Source of the DNA: Paenibacillus tritici
GTDB taxonomy: Bacteria > Bacillota > Bacilli > Paenibacillales > Paenibacillaceae
Assembly: GCF_013204885.1 (NCBI RefSeq)
Contig: NZ_JABMKX010000017.1
Location: forward strand, 62,001-126,000
Reading direction: 5' to 3'
Length of the DNA: 64,000 nt
Shown: in pieces, positions 10,701 to 21,600 of the stretch
How positions within the stretch are numbered: position 1 is the stretch's first letter
How the letters are laid out: the number at the start of each line of letters is the position of its first letter
Notes under the pieces: generated by a model
Told to the model about the DNA's origin: nothing
The model's database searches: none
What the model saw: only the letters and a program-made list of their open reading frames with translations
Position numbers and translations under genes: made by a program

Positions 10701-13700
10701 GGCTCCTTGTCCCTGAAGATCATTAACTCAGAGATTAAGAATGTCATATTCAACAGTGCGGGCTTCTATGGCGTGGATGCCTCGCTTGGTTTCGATCTGA
10801 ATCAGGAGATGGGCCTGTTCGGACCGGATAAGAAGAAGGACGCTGATAAGAAGGAAGGCCCGGATGCTCCAAGCGGCAAGGTTACCATCAAGCATGCCGT
10901 GCAGAATGGCGGAGTCGGTAACGAATATGGGCTGGAGTTCGCGGCACAGCTGAAGAACATGATGGGTGTGGAAATTGAATTCTCGCTCAAAAAGGTCAAG
11001 GACGGCCGGATTCTGCCGGATGTCATCGCCTTCGGGGCCGAGCTTCCGAAGCCGGGGATTCTTGTCACCGGGGCGACCTATCTGACCGCTATACGCGGTG
11101 CGGTACGTGAGCTGGCGGATACCATTGCCGGGGGCACGGCGCAGGACCCGTTCCCGTTGACCATTGAAGCGGGCGTAGGTATGCGCTTCGGGATTGCCCC
11201 GGCGTACTTCTTCGGGGATGTGGACCTGACGGTGAAACGTACCGGCCTCAAGGTGGAAGGCAAGCTTGATTTTGCCGCAAAGGATGATGCTGAAGAAGAT
11301 GACCGGCTCCCGATGCTGACCAAAGCACTGCTTGAAGCACAGTGGGTGACCCCATGGTTCGTGCGCGTAGAAGCGGCAATGGATATCGGCGGCTGGGATA
11401 TCATTATCGGTAAGGCGGGAATCTTCGTCGGACAGAATCTGGAGAAGAACCGCACTGATTTTGAAGGCTACATTGGTTCCAAAGTGCAAATACCGAAGGA
11501 TGTACCGATTGTCGGCGGAATGCCGCTGTCCAGCATGTTCCTGGGCGTTAATAATGACAAGGTCTGGGGCAGTATCGGTGTGCTGTTTATCTCTCTGGGC
11601 ATTACCTACTACTGGAGCGGGGGCATCGAATTCGGTACTTCTACCGATCAGCTGCCGGAAGGCATGATCCATCTCGTGGTGGATGATCCCGAGCTTGGAC
11701 CGCGTCTGATGGTGATTGGTGAAGGCGTGCAGACTCTGGCGACTTCCCAGGTTGCTTCCGAGGAGGATGATCAGGAGATTATCTACCGTGAAGTAGCAGA
11801 AGGCGTGAAGTATGTCGAGAACGGATCGGTGAATGTCGGCGTAGGCGGCATCACAGTGAAGAACGGCGGCAGAATCCACGAGATTCCTATGGGCGCTGCA
11901 TCGGGCAATGCCATTATTGAGATGGAATACAGCAGCAAGGAACTGCCGGAATTCAAGCTGCAGGATGCGGCAGGCAAGGATTATCCGGTGGTATTCGAGA
12001 CCTTTGCCAATCCGGACAAGCCTAACCCTAAGGCAAATGCTTTTACACAATATATTCCTGCAAGCTATAAGTCAGGGGATACAACCAGACTCAACGATGA
12101 GGTGGATATCCGCAGAGCTTATATTATTATTCCTGAGAATGAGGCTAAAAAAGGCGGAACCTGGACGCTTACGGCAGTCTCTGCAGTTGAGACCAAGCTG
12201 ATGAATATTCCTACGCTGCCAACACTCGGAGAAGTGAATCTGGCGAAGGACAGCTCGGATATCAATAAACTCACAGCTTCCTGGACAGTAGCCAACGCAG
12301 CCGAAGGCGATACAGTGAACCTGTATCTGGCTGAAGATGCGGTGACCACAGAAACAACGAAGGTAAAGGGACAGGAAGTGCTATCGCCGGGTGATCCGGG
12401 AATGCTGATTGCCAAGGATGTGCCGGTTGGTGCAGGCGGATCGGTCAGCGGTGGTGTAACCAGCGGCAGCAAGGTAATTGATGTAACGAATGTAACCTTG
12501 ATGGGCAATCCCGAGGATATCCGCGGGCTGCTCAGACAAGGCAACTATTACCTGCGGGCCGAGCTGAAATCAAGCGCCACCTTCGGCACCAAGACTTCAC
12601 CGCAGCGGTTCGAGCTCATTGATCCGCTGGCACCGCAGGTGGTCAGTGACGTCACGGTTGAGCCTGCCGGTAACGGATTGTTCTCGCTCTCCTTCAAGCC
12701 GGGAGCGAAGAAGGCGGGACACAGCGGCTTCGAGCATAGCTTCATCATTGATGCGCAGCGCGAGGTAGGTGGCAAGCTGGAGTCGTACTCGCCGTTTGGA
12801 GAAATTCTGTATACCGAACAGGAACTTCAGCCTTACTGGAATGCAGCGACTGGTAAATACGAAGGCCTCCTGATCGGCGGCTGGAAGGCTCTGTCCACTT
12901 CGGATGAAGTGAATACGGGCAGCCTTGAAGGAACGGTCATGGATGTAAGCAAGGTGAAGTATACCGGTCTGGAAGTTGGCAAGGAGTATGTGGTGGGTGT
13001 TACTGCTGCAACAGTTCCAACGGAAGATGCGGACAAGAATCAGAACTATCATTATGCCGAGCGCCAGGACAGCAGCAAGAAGCTGCTGCCGCTTCCGAGT
13101 CTGCCGAAGCTTGAGGTAGCGGTAGATAACGATAAAGGCACGGCAGTAGATACCGGAAATTACATTAATGTACTGACAAGCGAAACGAAGCAGAAGCTGA
13201 CGCTCTCTTCCAAACAGTCCAATCTGACGGTGGAAGTATTCAACGCTGATAAATCCATCGCTACGTTAGCTTTGACGAACAAGACTGGCGGCGGAAGCGA
13301 AGGCGTCCTGAATCTCGACCAGTTCCAGACAGACGGCCCGTTCGCTCTTGAACTGAGAGCCAGAAATACGGTGACCAAGGATATCTCAGTGACGATGCTG
13401 TATCTGACGGTAGATACGATCGCACCGGTCCTGTATCTGACGGAGCCGGTAACGGGCGAACGTACCGCACAGGGCGCAGTTCGTGTAGCCGGAACGACAA
13501 CTACAGGAACGAAGCTGGCCGCAGTTTATACCGTGAGCCAGTTACAGCCGGATGGAAAATACAAGGATGTTGAGATTTCTGCTCCACTTACAGTGGACTC
13601 GTTAACCGGTGATTTCAACGGAACCGTGAAGATTGACTCGGCTGAGCCTTCCGTAGCCCTCAATATTGTGGCTAAGGACGAAGCTGGCAATCTGAATACA

Positions 13701-15590
13701 GCGGTTGTGGATATTACGAACGCTGGATACAAGGTTCCTGTAGCACTGGTTCTGAAGGGAACGGAAGAGGACCTGGAGCCAGGGCAAACAGGCAAAGTTC
13801 AGGCTTATCTCAAGGTCTCGGACGGCAAGGACGAGAATACCGGCAAGCCGAAATTCAAGGAAGAGCCGATTGCAGATAAGGATCTGCAGAGATTGACTTA
13901 TACAGTCGCCGTAGGCGATGCAGTGTCTTTGTCGGCAGACGGCGGAATTACCGCACTTGCCACCGGCTCCAGCCTGATTGAGGCAGAGTATCAGGTGTCC
14001 GAGGGTGTTACGCTCAAGGGCATGGCTGTGACAACTGTAGCTGTACCTGAATCGAATGAATTGGGTACTGTGCAAGCCGTCTCCTCGCCAATCAGCGGAG
14101 ACAGCAACCGCACGAAGATTACGGTGACTTCCGCCGGAGATATGACCGGACAGCAGATCGCTTACAAGGTCTTCTCGTCCAATCCGGTGGAACTGAAAAG
14201 GAATGACAATGTAAGTTCATGGAGTCTGCTTCCGCTCGATGGTATCGTGACCGCTCATCCAGGGTCTGTCGTTGTGCTGGCCAAGCGTACCTCCCTGGAC
14301 AAGCTGGTTAGGGCATCCGGCAGTGTTCCTGCATCGGTCTGGACCAGCAGCGGTTCAGGCGGAGGCGGCGGTGCTGGCGGTGGTGGCGGAGGCGGTGGTG
14401 CCGTACCGGGAGTTGTTGAAGAACAAGCACCGGAGCAGGCAGCCCAGATTACCGTTAACGGCCAGGCCGTGACAGCAGAGTGGGATGGACTTACCGCTAT
14501 CGTCCGGATTACGGATAAAGAAGCTGCAGCAGGCAGTGACCTCACAGTAAACTCCACCGATCCGAATGCCAAAGCATTCCGTATCCAGGTGGATCAGAGT
14601 GTGGTACAGCAGCAACTGGCAGCGAAGAAGAAGATTGTGATTGAAGCTCCAATGGGACATCTGGTCATTGCGCCTGAGAATCTTGCAGGTGTAACCGCCG
14701 GACTTACCATCGGTATTGGTGCCAATAGTGCTGCCGATCAGCAGGCCATGAAGGCTATTGCCGATCAGCAAGGCTTCACGCTGATGGGGGCAGGAGCAGG
14801 TGTAACCGTTACGGCGAACCTGCCGCAGGGCAGCTGGACTCCGGCGCTTGCAGCCAAGATTGCCATTCCTGCGCCGCTTGCGGCCAAGGAGATTACGGCT
14901 ATGGTGCTTAAGGACAAAGACGGGAACTGGACGACTGTGCCATGGACGCTGGACAGCAGCGGCACAGCAGTGAATGTACAGCTGACCGGAGAAGGAAGTC
15001 TCTTCTTCATCCGCAACCAGAAGACCTTCAAGGATATGCCTTCAGGCTGGGGCAAGGCAGGTATCGCGGCTGCATCTGCCAAGCTGTTCGTCTTGGGTAA
15101 GTCGGCAGATACGTTCGATCCGGCAGGCCAAGTGACCAGAGCAGAGTATCCAACGATTCTGCTGCGGGTCGCAGGTCTGATGAACAAGCAGGCAGCTTCG
15201 GCGGGCTTCACTGATGTCAGCGGCAGCAGCTGGTATAACCGCAGCGTCTCCATTGCTGCCGGGCTGGGTATTGTTACCGGACTTGAAGGCGGCAAATACG
15301 CGCCTAAGGATACACTTACGCGTGTAGAAGCGATGACGATGCTCGGAAGATTGCTGAATCAAGTTAATCCGGGCAGTGAACTTAGTGAGGCTGAAGTCAC
15401 TTCGATCCTCAGCGGCTTCACTGACAAGGACAAGGTTCCGGCATGGGCGGGACAAGCAGTGGCTCTGAGCATCAAGAACGGAATTATCCTTGGGGAAGGC
15501 AACAAGGTGAATCCGTCCAATCCGCTTACGCGTGAACAGGCGGCAGCTATTGCCATTAGACTTGATCAGTTCATTACAGCCAAGCAATAA
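7788..15590 (+). CDS. Giant SLH-domain surface protein
   Basis: About 2600 residues. The open frame extends to a TTG at 7761, but an AGGGGGA site at 7774-7780 points to the GTG at 7788 (seven-base spacing) or the TTG at 7785. Either gives a signal peptide starting KLLKRIVAVMLTLIMVF. The long middle has no recognised catalytic motif. It contains an acidic run of Glu residues near residue 890, repeated beta-rich segments, and a Gly-rich linker near residues 2187-2207. Three SLH domains fill roughly residues 2407-2600 (FKDMPSGWGKAGIAAA, FTDVSGSSWYNRSVSIAA, FTDKDKVPAWAGQAVALS). SLH domains bind pyruvylated secondary cell-wall polymer, so the protein should be anchored on the cell surface. The first gene ends directly before it; a hairpin and the third giant gene follow. 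Confidence 0.88.
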   Translation: MKLLKRIVAVMLTLIMVFLSTSESFHALVEAASSTKTTMIQNDFIKVTVDNETGRYGIRTVDGQPIRKKDNNVNLLFQGDDPETSFTTFRIDGTDYIYGNKYKFDNSHYSETTAPKVVENSNGTKQLEMIWKIKGVEIKQILMLYTDSKDAVNSGNVNIRYEVNNRSNAQVQVGSRILLDTMVGGNDGPQFQIGTAYKSPLQVERKLVHNPEEDAGIPEEDRAYFKIPAYWVMRDKLDLTNPQATNVVAYGFNNFAEQNINIVDEMIVGHWNGLANTKWDYKVHPNLDFTRDTNDYGTADSAVAFYWNPDKLAAGGFQSFETVYGLGEITAPDKVFSIRYVDQVQQLATADLGEGETVPSKYKDNGVFTITAEVENLQAYNMEHSKIEVEMTLESGLSFVRQDEKGQDIIDASGNPVLENDRSKMLEFKKSASPEEAALGIEPKYKPGDAITATFRVQAKGRPWPVTREYMISARSPETQGKIEGIADEGIKAQYESNRTNFILLPPVGEATATYSYALSPAELYSTDVKYLTVNLSNIEAYNTGNATTAPNFDLYLKDKASGSRYKVNVQDAVVMQPTDDGYSGSMRVTYRGGDLVDEGGNVLEAGLGPELPLGEYQVEIDYKGDAGGDEEVAALYDMTTPQSFLVTDNNDTRIREAGVMAVYREAVDISGLANGSSVEDELLDQLNSLFPGEPFKDGSFLYSAVTEYKKTKALFGAASKAVDPEFDISEFMDDEALEETPLYAYKLFATEEDFEAFQEEAESEDPEFDREILVTVRGMIKQVGTGDEEQVIVDTKTEPAIINDAVAYTGKDLAFVRGKLDIFGNSLPGDLPFLDTLFIKGDGTLSVASSGFVFHKGEWTLDFFNGFSKSLGDENYNPSKVETPEEEEEEEEGSKEDQGNDGNPEDDSQNGSLKWAIGGVGDRLNPLRQVMIGDVYFNKQSLFGAPSFAIDGFGFSFNDFILRENGISFGGSLSLKIINSEIKNVIFNSAGFYGVDASLGFDLNQEMGLFGPDKKKDADKKEGPDAPSGKVTIKHAVQNGGVGNEYGLEFAAQLKNMMGVEIEFSLKKVKDGRILPDVIAFGAELPKPGILVTGATYLTAIRGAVRELADTIAGGTAQDPFPLTIEAGVGMRFGIAPAYFFGDVDLTVKRTGLKVEGKLDFAAKDDAEEDDRLPMLTKALLEAQWVTPWFVRVEAAMDIGGWDIIIGKAGIFVGQNLEKNRTDFEGYIGSKVQIPKDVPIVGGMPLSSMFLGVNNDKVWGSIGVLFISLGITYYWSGGIEFGTSTDQLPEGMIHLVVDDPELGPRLMVIGEGVQTLATSQVASEEDDQEIIYREVAEGVKYVENGSVNVGVGGITVKNGGRIHEIPMGAASGNAIIEMEYSSKELPEFKLQDAAGKDYPVVFETFANPDKPNPKANAFTQYIPASYKSGDTTRLNDEVDIRRAYIIIPENEAKKGGTWTLTAVSAVETKLMNIPTLPTLGEVNLAKDSSDINKLTASWTVANAAEGDTVNLYLAEDAVTTETTKVKGQEVLSPGDPGMLIAKDVPVGAGGSVSGGVTSGSKVIDVTNVTLMGNPEDIRGLLRQGNYYLRAELKSSATFGTKTSPQRFELIDPLAPQVVSDVTVEPAGNGLFSLSFKPGAKKAGHSGFEHSFIIDAQREVGGKLESYSPFGEILYTEQELQPYWNAATGKYEGLLIGGWKALSTSDEVNTGSLEGTVMDVSKVKYTGLEVGKEYVVGVTAATVPTEDADKNQNYHYAERQDSSKKLLPLPSLPKLEVAVDNDKGTAVDTGNYINVLTSETKQKLTLSSKQSNLTVEVFNADKSIATLALTNKTGGGSEGVLNLDQFQTDGPFALELRARNTVTKDISVTMLYLTVDTIAPVLYLTEPVTGERTAQGAVRVAGTTTTGTKLAAVYTVSQLQPDGKYKDVEISAPLTVDSLTGDFNGTVKIDSAEPSVALNIVAKDEAGNLNTAVVDITNAGYKVPVALVLKGTEEDLEPGQTGKVQAYLKVSDGKDENTGKPKFKEEPIADKDLQRLTYTVAVGDAVSLSADGGITALATGSSLIEAEYQVSEGVTLKGMAVTTVAVPESNELGTVQAVSSPISGDSNRTKITVTSAGDMTGQQIAYKVFSSNPVELKRNDNVSSWSLLPLDGIVTAHPGSVVVLAKRTSLDKLVRASGSVPASVWTSSGSGGGGGAGGGGGGGGAVPGVVEEQAPEQAAQITVNGQAVTAEWDGLTAIVRITDKEAAAGSDLTVNSTDPNAKAFRIQVDQSVVQQQLAAKKKIVIEAPMGHLVIAPENLAGVTAGLTIGIGANSAADQQAMKAIADQQGFTLMGAGAGVTVTANLPQGSWTPALAAKIAIPAPLAAKEITAMVLKDKDGNWTTVPWTLDSSGTAVNVQLTGEGSLFFIRNQKTFKDMPSGWGKAGIAAASAKLFVLGKSADTFDPAGQVTRAEYPTILLRVAGLMNKQAASAGFTDVSGSSWYNRSVSIAAGLGIVTGLEGGKYAPKDTLTRVEAMTMLGRLLNQVNPGSELSEAEVTSILSGFTDKDKVPAWAGQAVALSIKNGIILGEGNKVNPSNPLTREQAAAIAIRLDQFITAKQ

Positions 15591-15597
15591 GAGAATG

Positions 15598-15626
15598 TGC
15601 CCGTACCGCTTACAGGCGGGCGGGCA
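15598..15626 (+). other. Intercistronic hairpin without T-run
   Basis: The arms TGCCCG-TA-CCGC and GCGG-G-CGGGCA form a strong stem directly after the second giant gene. There is no T tract, so it is more likely an mRNA-stability or partial-attenuation element between the second and third surface genes than a full terminator. Confidence 0.5.
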
Positions 15627-15667
15627 TCTCTGCTGGGAAATCACAATATAATTCGGGTGGTGTCAAC

Positions 15668-18600
15668 ATGGCTTTGAAGCGAAAATCATGGATAGGTTAT
15701 CTATTAGCGCTGGCGGTAATTGTCGTTGCGGCAGTGGCCGGAGGCATCATGGCCAAGGCTGATCCGCAGACCTGGGACAGCACGGCTGATACCAGATGGT
15801 ATGTGCCGACTAATGATACCTTCAAAATTAAGAATGCTGAAGAGCTGGCAGGTGTAGCCAAGCTCGTTAATGAAGGCACCGTAAACGGACTGAGCGGGAA
15901 AATTCTGGAGATCACGGACAATCTGAATCTCTCTGCTTACCAGTGGCTGCCAATCGGTACCGCCGAGCATCCGTTCCGGGGCACATTGATCACGGAAGGC
16001 GGGTTGATGAAGACAATCTCCGGGATGAATGTAGTACAGAGTCTTTCATACCAGGGCTTGGTAGGTAATATGGAAGGCGGTACAGTAGGCGGGCTGAACT
16101 TTGACACAGGCTCGATCACGGTTACCGGAGTTACTTATGATGTCTATGCAGGCTCCGCAGTAGGTAAAATGAGCGGCAGCAGCATTGTTTTTGACATTAC
16201 CAACCATATCAATATCAGCACTCACGCTTCTCCGTATCACTCCTTCACCGGCGGAATTGTCGGAATGGGCGAAGGCATGATCTCTAATTCAATCAACAAC
16301 GGAACCGTTACAGCGCAAGGTTCAGCCGACATCGGCGGAATTATGGGCTACGGCGATTCCAGAGGCATCATCATCAAAAAAGTGGTCAATCATGGAGCCA
16401 TTCTTGCCCAGGGTACAGACAGTTCTGTACTCACCGCAGGCGGGATCGCAGGGCACACCACAGGCTCGCTTCGTCTAAATGATGAAGATACTCCAATCAT
16501 CAATACGGCGCCTGTCACCATCGCTGGCGGGAATCAGGTTGCAGCAGGCGGCATTGTCGGTAAAGTGGACAACACCGTCGTGTTCTCCAATATGACTACC
16601 AATAACGGTGCAATTACCGTTAATGCAGCAGCGGCAGTGAATACGGCAGCCGGGGCGCTGGTAGGTGCAACAGGTACGGTAGCAAGTGAAGCGGCTTCCA
16701 TTACGTTTGTGAATACGGCGCCGGTTACCAACAACGGCGGCAAGAACGTATATACGGGCGGCATTGCCGGATATACCGGCAGCACATTCACCTGGACGAA
16801 TCCTTATGTGAATACACAGAAGGTAACTGCAACAGGATCAGAAAATGTAGCTACCGGCGGATTCGTCGGATATGCCGCAGGCGGGCTGGTAACCAGCAAC
16901 GCTACGGCAGGGGTATTTAAGAATGAAGAACTGATCTCGGTTAACGGCGGCAAAGGCGTCTATACCGGCGGGATTGCCGGTTATGATGCTGGCGGGAACA
17001 TCACCCAGGCCTCCTCCACAGGTGCACTGAATGTTAAAGGTACTGCGGATGTATACACCGGCGGGATTGTGGGTTACGAAGTCGGCGGAACTATTGCATC
17101 TTCAGTGACAGGTAAGACGGAAGGAGAGCATCTGAATATCACTTCGGATGGTACCATCGGCGGAATCGCGGGTTATCTGGAAGGCAGCCTGAATAATTCT
17201 TCTATTAAATATGCAACGCTGCAGGTCACTTCTGCTGGCGGGATTGCCGGCGGGATTGCCGGTAACGCACAGGGAACCATGAACGGCATTACTGCCGGGG
17301 ATGCTGCTTCGGCAGGCTACAGCACTTTGATTCTCAAGGCTGCGGTAGCGGGTCCGGCAGATAGTCAGGATAATATCACGTTCGGCGGACTTGTGGGCGT
17401 GAATACTAAGCCACTGGTTCTGACTGGCGGCAAGGCTGCCCGCATCAGCTTCCTGAATGAAGCCGGAAGAAGCGGGTATATCATCGGCGGCGCAGCAGGC
17501 AAGCTGAACGCTGATGCGGTAATCGGGTCTGCCGCTGTGCCTGTGGAAGTGCAGGATCTTCGCACAGAGCTGAAGGCCGATAAGGTGAGCTTCGGCGGCG
17601 GCGCAGGACATAACTCGGCTGCCCAGTTCAATGGACATACGAACCGTATCGACATCAAGGCTACAGGCGCTGCGGTAAAAGCGGGCGGAATGTTCGGCGA
17701 GAATCATTCGGCAGCAGCTTCTCCGTACAATCATGCGGAGAATGTAGTTATCACCGCAACAGGTGCGGATAATCAGCTTGGCGGGAATACCGGTCTCAAT
17801 GCCGGACAACTGGTTAACGCTACAGTGACCCAGCTCTCGATTGAAGCTAAGGGTGTACGCGCGGAAGCCGCCGGGATCGCCGGACATTCCGAAGGGGCAG
17901 CGGATGCTGCCGAGCGGGCAGGAATTACATCGGCTGTGCTGAATGTTCCCGGGGATGAACCGATGATTACCTTGAGCGCTGTGGAATCCAAAGCGGGAGC
18001 AATTGTAGGGGCTGCTGCAACTACGGATATTACAGCTCCAGAAGTGAACGCGGAAGATGGTGCTCTGATGCTCATCCAGGCGCAAGCGGCGAAACCGTCT
18101 GTCGGCGGACTCGCGGGTGCGCTTGAGAACAGCAGCATCATCAGTGACAGCAAAATTGTGAATGTGGAAAATATGCTGATTCTGGTAGCACCAGCGGCTA
18201 CAGATGCTTATATTGGCGGTATTGTAGGCTACAATGAAGCCTCCAGGCTGGAGCGTCTGGCAGGATCAGCGGTTAGTCTGACACTTAACGCCCCACGCGC
18301 TTCGGCAGGCGGGGTTGCCGGATACAACCACGGCAGTACTTCAGGAGTTATTGCGAACACTTATATCAGTGCTCTCAATCTGAAGGCTAATGCCGGTGCG
18401 GTCTCCTCTTATGTCGGGGGAGTTGTGGGCCTTAATGCGGCCCAGAGTGTTGATCCGGTATTGAATCCTGTGACCTCAGTCAGCACGATTCAGAATACCC
18501 GGACGCTGGGTACAGTCTCAGCCGTTTCCGCAAATGCCATTGTGGGCGGAATGGTTGGCGAGAACCGCAGTCTGATTGCCAATAACAGTATTACCGATAA

Positions 18601-21600
18601 GATCACGGTAATCTCAAGAGGCGATTCTTCCGTCATCGGCGGTCTGGCCGGTGTCAATACAACATCAGGAATACTCTATTACACGTATTCTAATGCCAAC
18701 TTGACCATTGAGGGTACAGGGACTCATGCCGGGGGACTCGCCGGTGAGAATTCCGGTGCGGTTATTGGATCTTATGTAGATATTGATGTTACCGGCAGTG
18801 CCAAAGGAACAGCAGGCGCTTCGGTCTACCTGGGCGGACTGATCGGCAGAAATACAGCCGGTACGGTGGAACAATCGTATTCCTCCTCCAAGGTTACGGC
18901 GAACAACGTCTATACCATTGTCGGCGGTCTGGTCGGAGAACATTCCGGCGGTACGATCAAGAACTCCTATGTGGCGAAAAGTGTTAACGCTGCGAACAAT
19001 AATTCTTATGCCGGCGGATTCATTGGCAGAATTACAAACGGTAAGGTGAGCAATGCTTACTCAGCGGCAGAGGTTACTGTAGCGAAGGATAAGAGTGCTT
19101 ATGCAGGTGGTTTCGCCGGACGGTATGATAATGCAAATAAAGAGCTGCTCTATAAATCCTACTACATTAAAGACGAAGCGCTGAATATCAACAGCGATCT
19201 GCCTGATTTCGCGGAGGGCAATCACCGCTGGCTGAACGTGCATGTCCGGCTGACCACGATCCTGTCGGAGACGCTGAAGGACAGAACCGTCTTCCCGGGA
19301 TTGTCAGGCTGGGACTTCGAAGGCGCCTGGAAATACGGCTCACTGAGCGCAGTATACCGGTATCCTGAAGTCAACCGGATAGCCAATACCGGCGGAGATA
19401 ACGGCAATAACGTGAACGCCAATATCAACTGGTACATGAAGGATAAGGATGCCATCGGCTTCCAGATCACCTCGGAGGCTGAGCTTGCCGGTCTGGCGGG
19501 TATTGTCAACGGCACGATTGCCGGTGTGGACGCCTTCGACTTCGCGGACAGAACGGTGACGGTTATGAATCCGATCCATATCCAGTCCAAGCAATGGGTA
19601 CCTATCGGCGATAAGGAAGCCAAGCCTTTTGAAGGAACATTTGAAGGGAACAGTCACCTGATCGACGGCTTAACGCTTCAGCCTGTGTATACTCATTCCG
19701 GATTGTTCGGCGTGATTGGAGCCAAGGCTGTAGTGCAGAACATCAATCTCGAGCCTCTGTCGGTTGCCGGTAACGGCTACACCGGCGTACTGGCCGGGAC
19801 GAACCTGGGGACAGTTAACAATGTGGATCTTAAGCTGCTGGGCGGCGTGAAGGTCAGCGGCGGAATTGTCGGCGGTATTATCGGCCAGAACTCAGGCAGT
19901 ATTACAGGCCTGCAGCTCACGCTGGACGGCGGAAGCCGGATAGAGACGATAGCTGAAGGCGGCATTGCCGGAGGAATTATCGGCGATAATACAGCGGACA
20001 TTACAGCAGGAACTTATGTCATTCACGATAAGGACGGCAGTATCGGCAGCGCAGCCGACCATGCAATTATCGGAGGAATTGTCGGTGTTCAGAATGGCGA
20101 TGTAACGGGTCTTGCCCTTGAGGTGAATTCGCGGTACCGGATTTCCTCTACGGGAATTGAATCTACGGTTGGCGGACTCATCGGACATTACGAGTCTGGA
20201 CAAGCAGCCGATCTGACAGTGACCTTCGCAGACGGAACCCTGGAAGCACGGGGACTGGACTCCATCCTTGGCGGTATGATCGGCCAATCGGACGCGGGGA
20301 ACAGCATCCGTAAGGTTACGGTGACAGGCTCCGGAAGCGGCGTACAACTGACGTCGGGCGGTACTGCCGGTGGTGTTGTAGGCGTGAAAAAAGGCAGACT
20401 CGGCGGAATGCTGGCCCGCTCGGCAGATAACGGCAGCAGCTTCGATATGGAGCATGCAGCCGTTGAAGGCGTGAAGCTGGCTACGACTGGCGACAGTCTG
20501 AAGGCTGTCCTCGGCGGGATTGCCGGATCGGCTACCCATACGGCGATTAATGATGTCCGGTTCAAGGCATCCTTGCAGGCCGCAGGTGAAGTGATCACTG
20601 CCGGAGGTATTCTGGGAGTGAGCGATAATTCTATCCTCTACCATGCGGAATCGTCACCTGATCTTCAGGCGGCGGCGAAGAGCGGAGAGGTTGCGGTCGG
20701 CGGGATAGCCGGATCAATCTCAGCGGAGGATATCCATCAGGGCTTTGATTTTGGCAAAGCTTACCCGCTGTACAAGGGCATTTACATTGCCAACGTTCAT
20801 AACGGCACCATAACGGTTACTGGAGCAGACCATAGCGCTGACCTCTACGCAGGCGGTTTGACAGGTAAGAATACCAATACCTCCATCTATAGCTCAGAGG
20901 TTGCTTCTGATGTGAAGGTAACCGGGGGTAACACAGTAAATGCAGGCGGAGTTGCCGGTTACAGCAGCGGGATCATTGTAGATACCATTGTCAGAAGCGG
21001 CATGCACGCGGATAACAATAGAGTGAATAATGTCGGCGGACTCGTTGGCCGGGGAGCTGGCGGCGAGATTCATTACAGTAAAGTCATCGCCGGCTCCGGG
21101 GAGGAAATTACTGTTGGATCGGCGGTAACACTAGGTCAATCTGTACCTGCGACTCGTGCAGGCGGAGTTATCGGTATGGGGGATGCAGTCAAAATTACGC
21201 ACAGCCATACGGATATTCCGGTATTGATTACAGATACCAATCAGGATAATACGATTTATGCAGGCGGCTTCGCCGGACTCTTGGGTGAGAACGGTACGGT
21301 TGCCGGACAGATTCAGACATCCTATGCAACAGGCAAGCTGAATGTCAGCGGCAGATTAGGCTCTTATGTCGGCGGCTTCGCGGGTTCAGCAGATCATTAT
21401 TCGATCACGGATTCTTATGCTTCCGGTGAACTCAGCAATACCGGCTTCGACACACGCAGCGGCGGATTCGCAGCAGCGGTGGAGCGGAGCGGCAGCATCA
21501 GCAATTCTTACGCATTGCAGAGCAAGATTTCCACAGTAGGCGTGAAGTCTTCGACCCGCTCTTACAACGGCGGCTTTGCCGGTTATAATGACGGGACGCT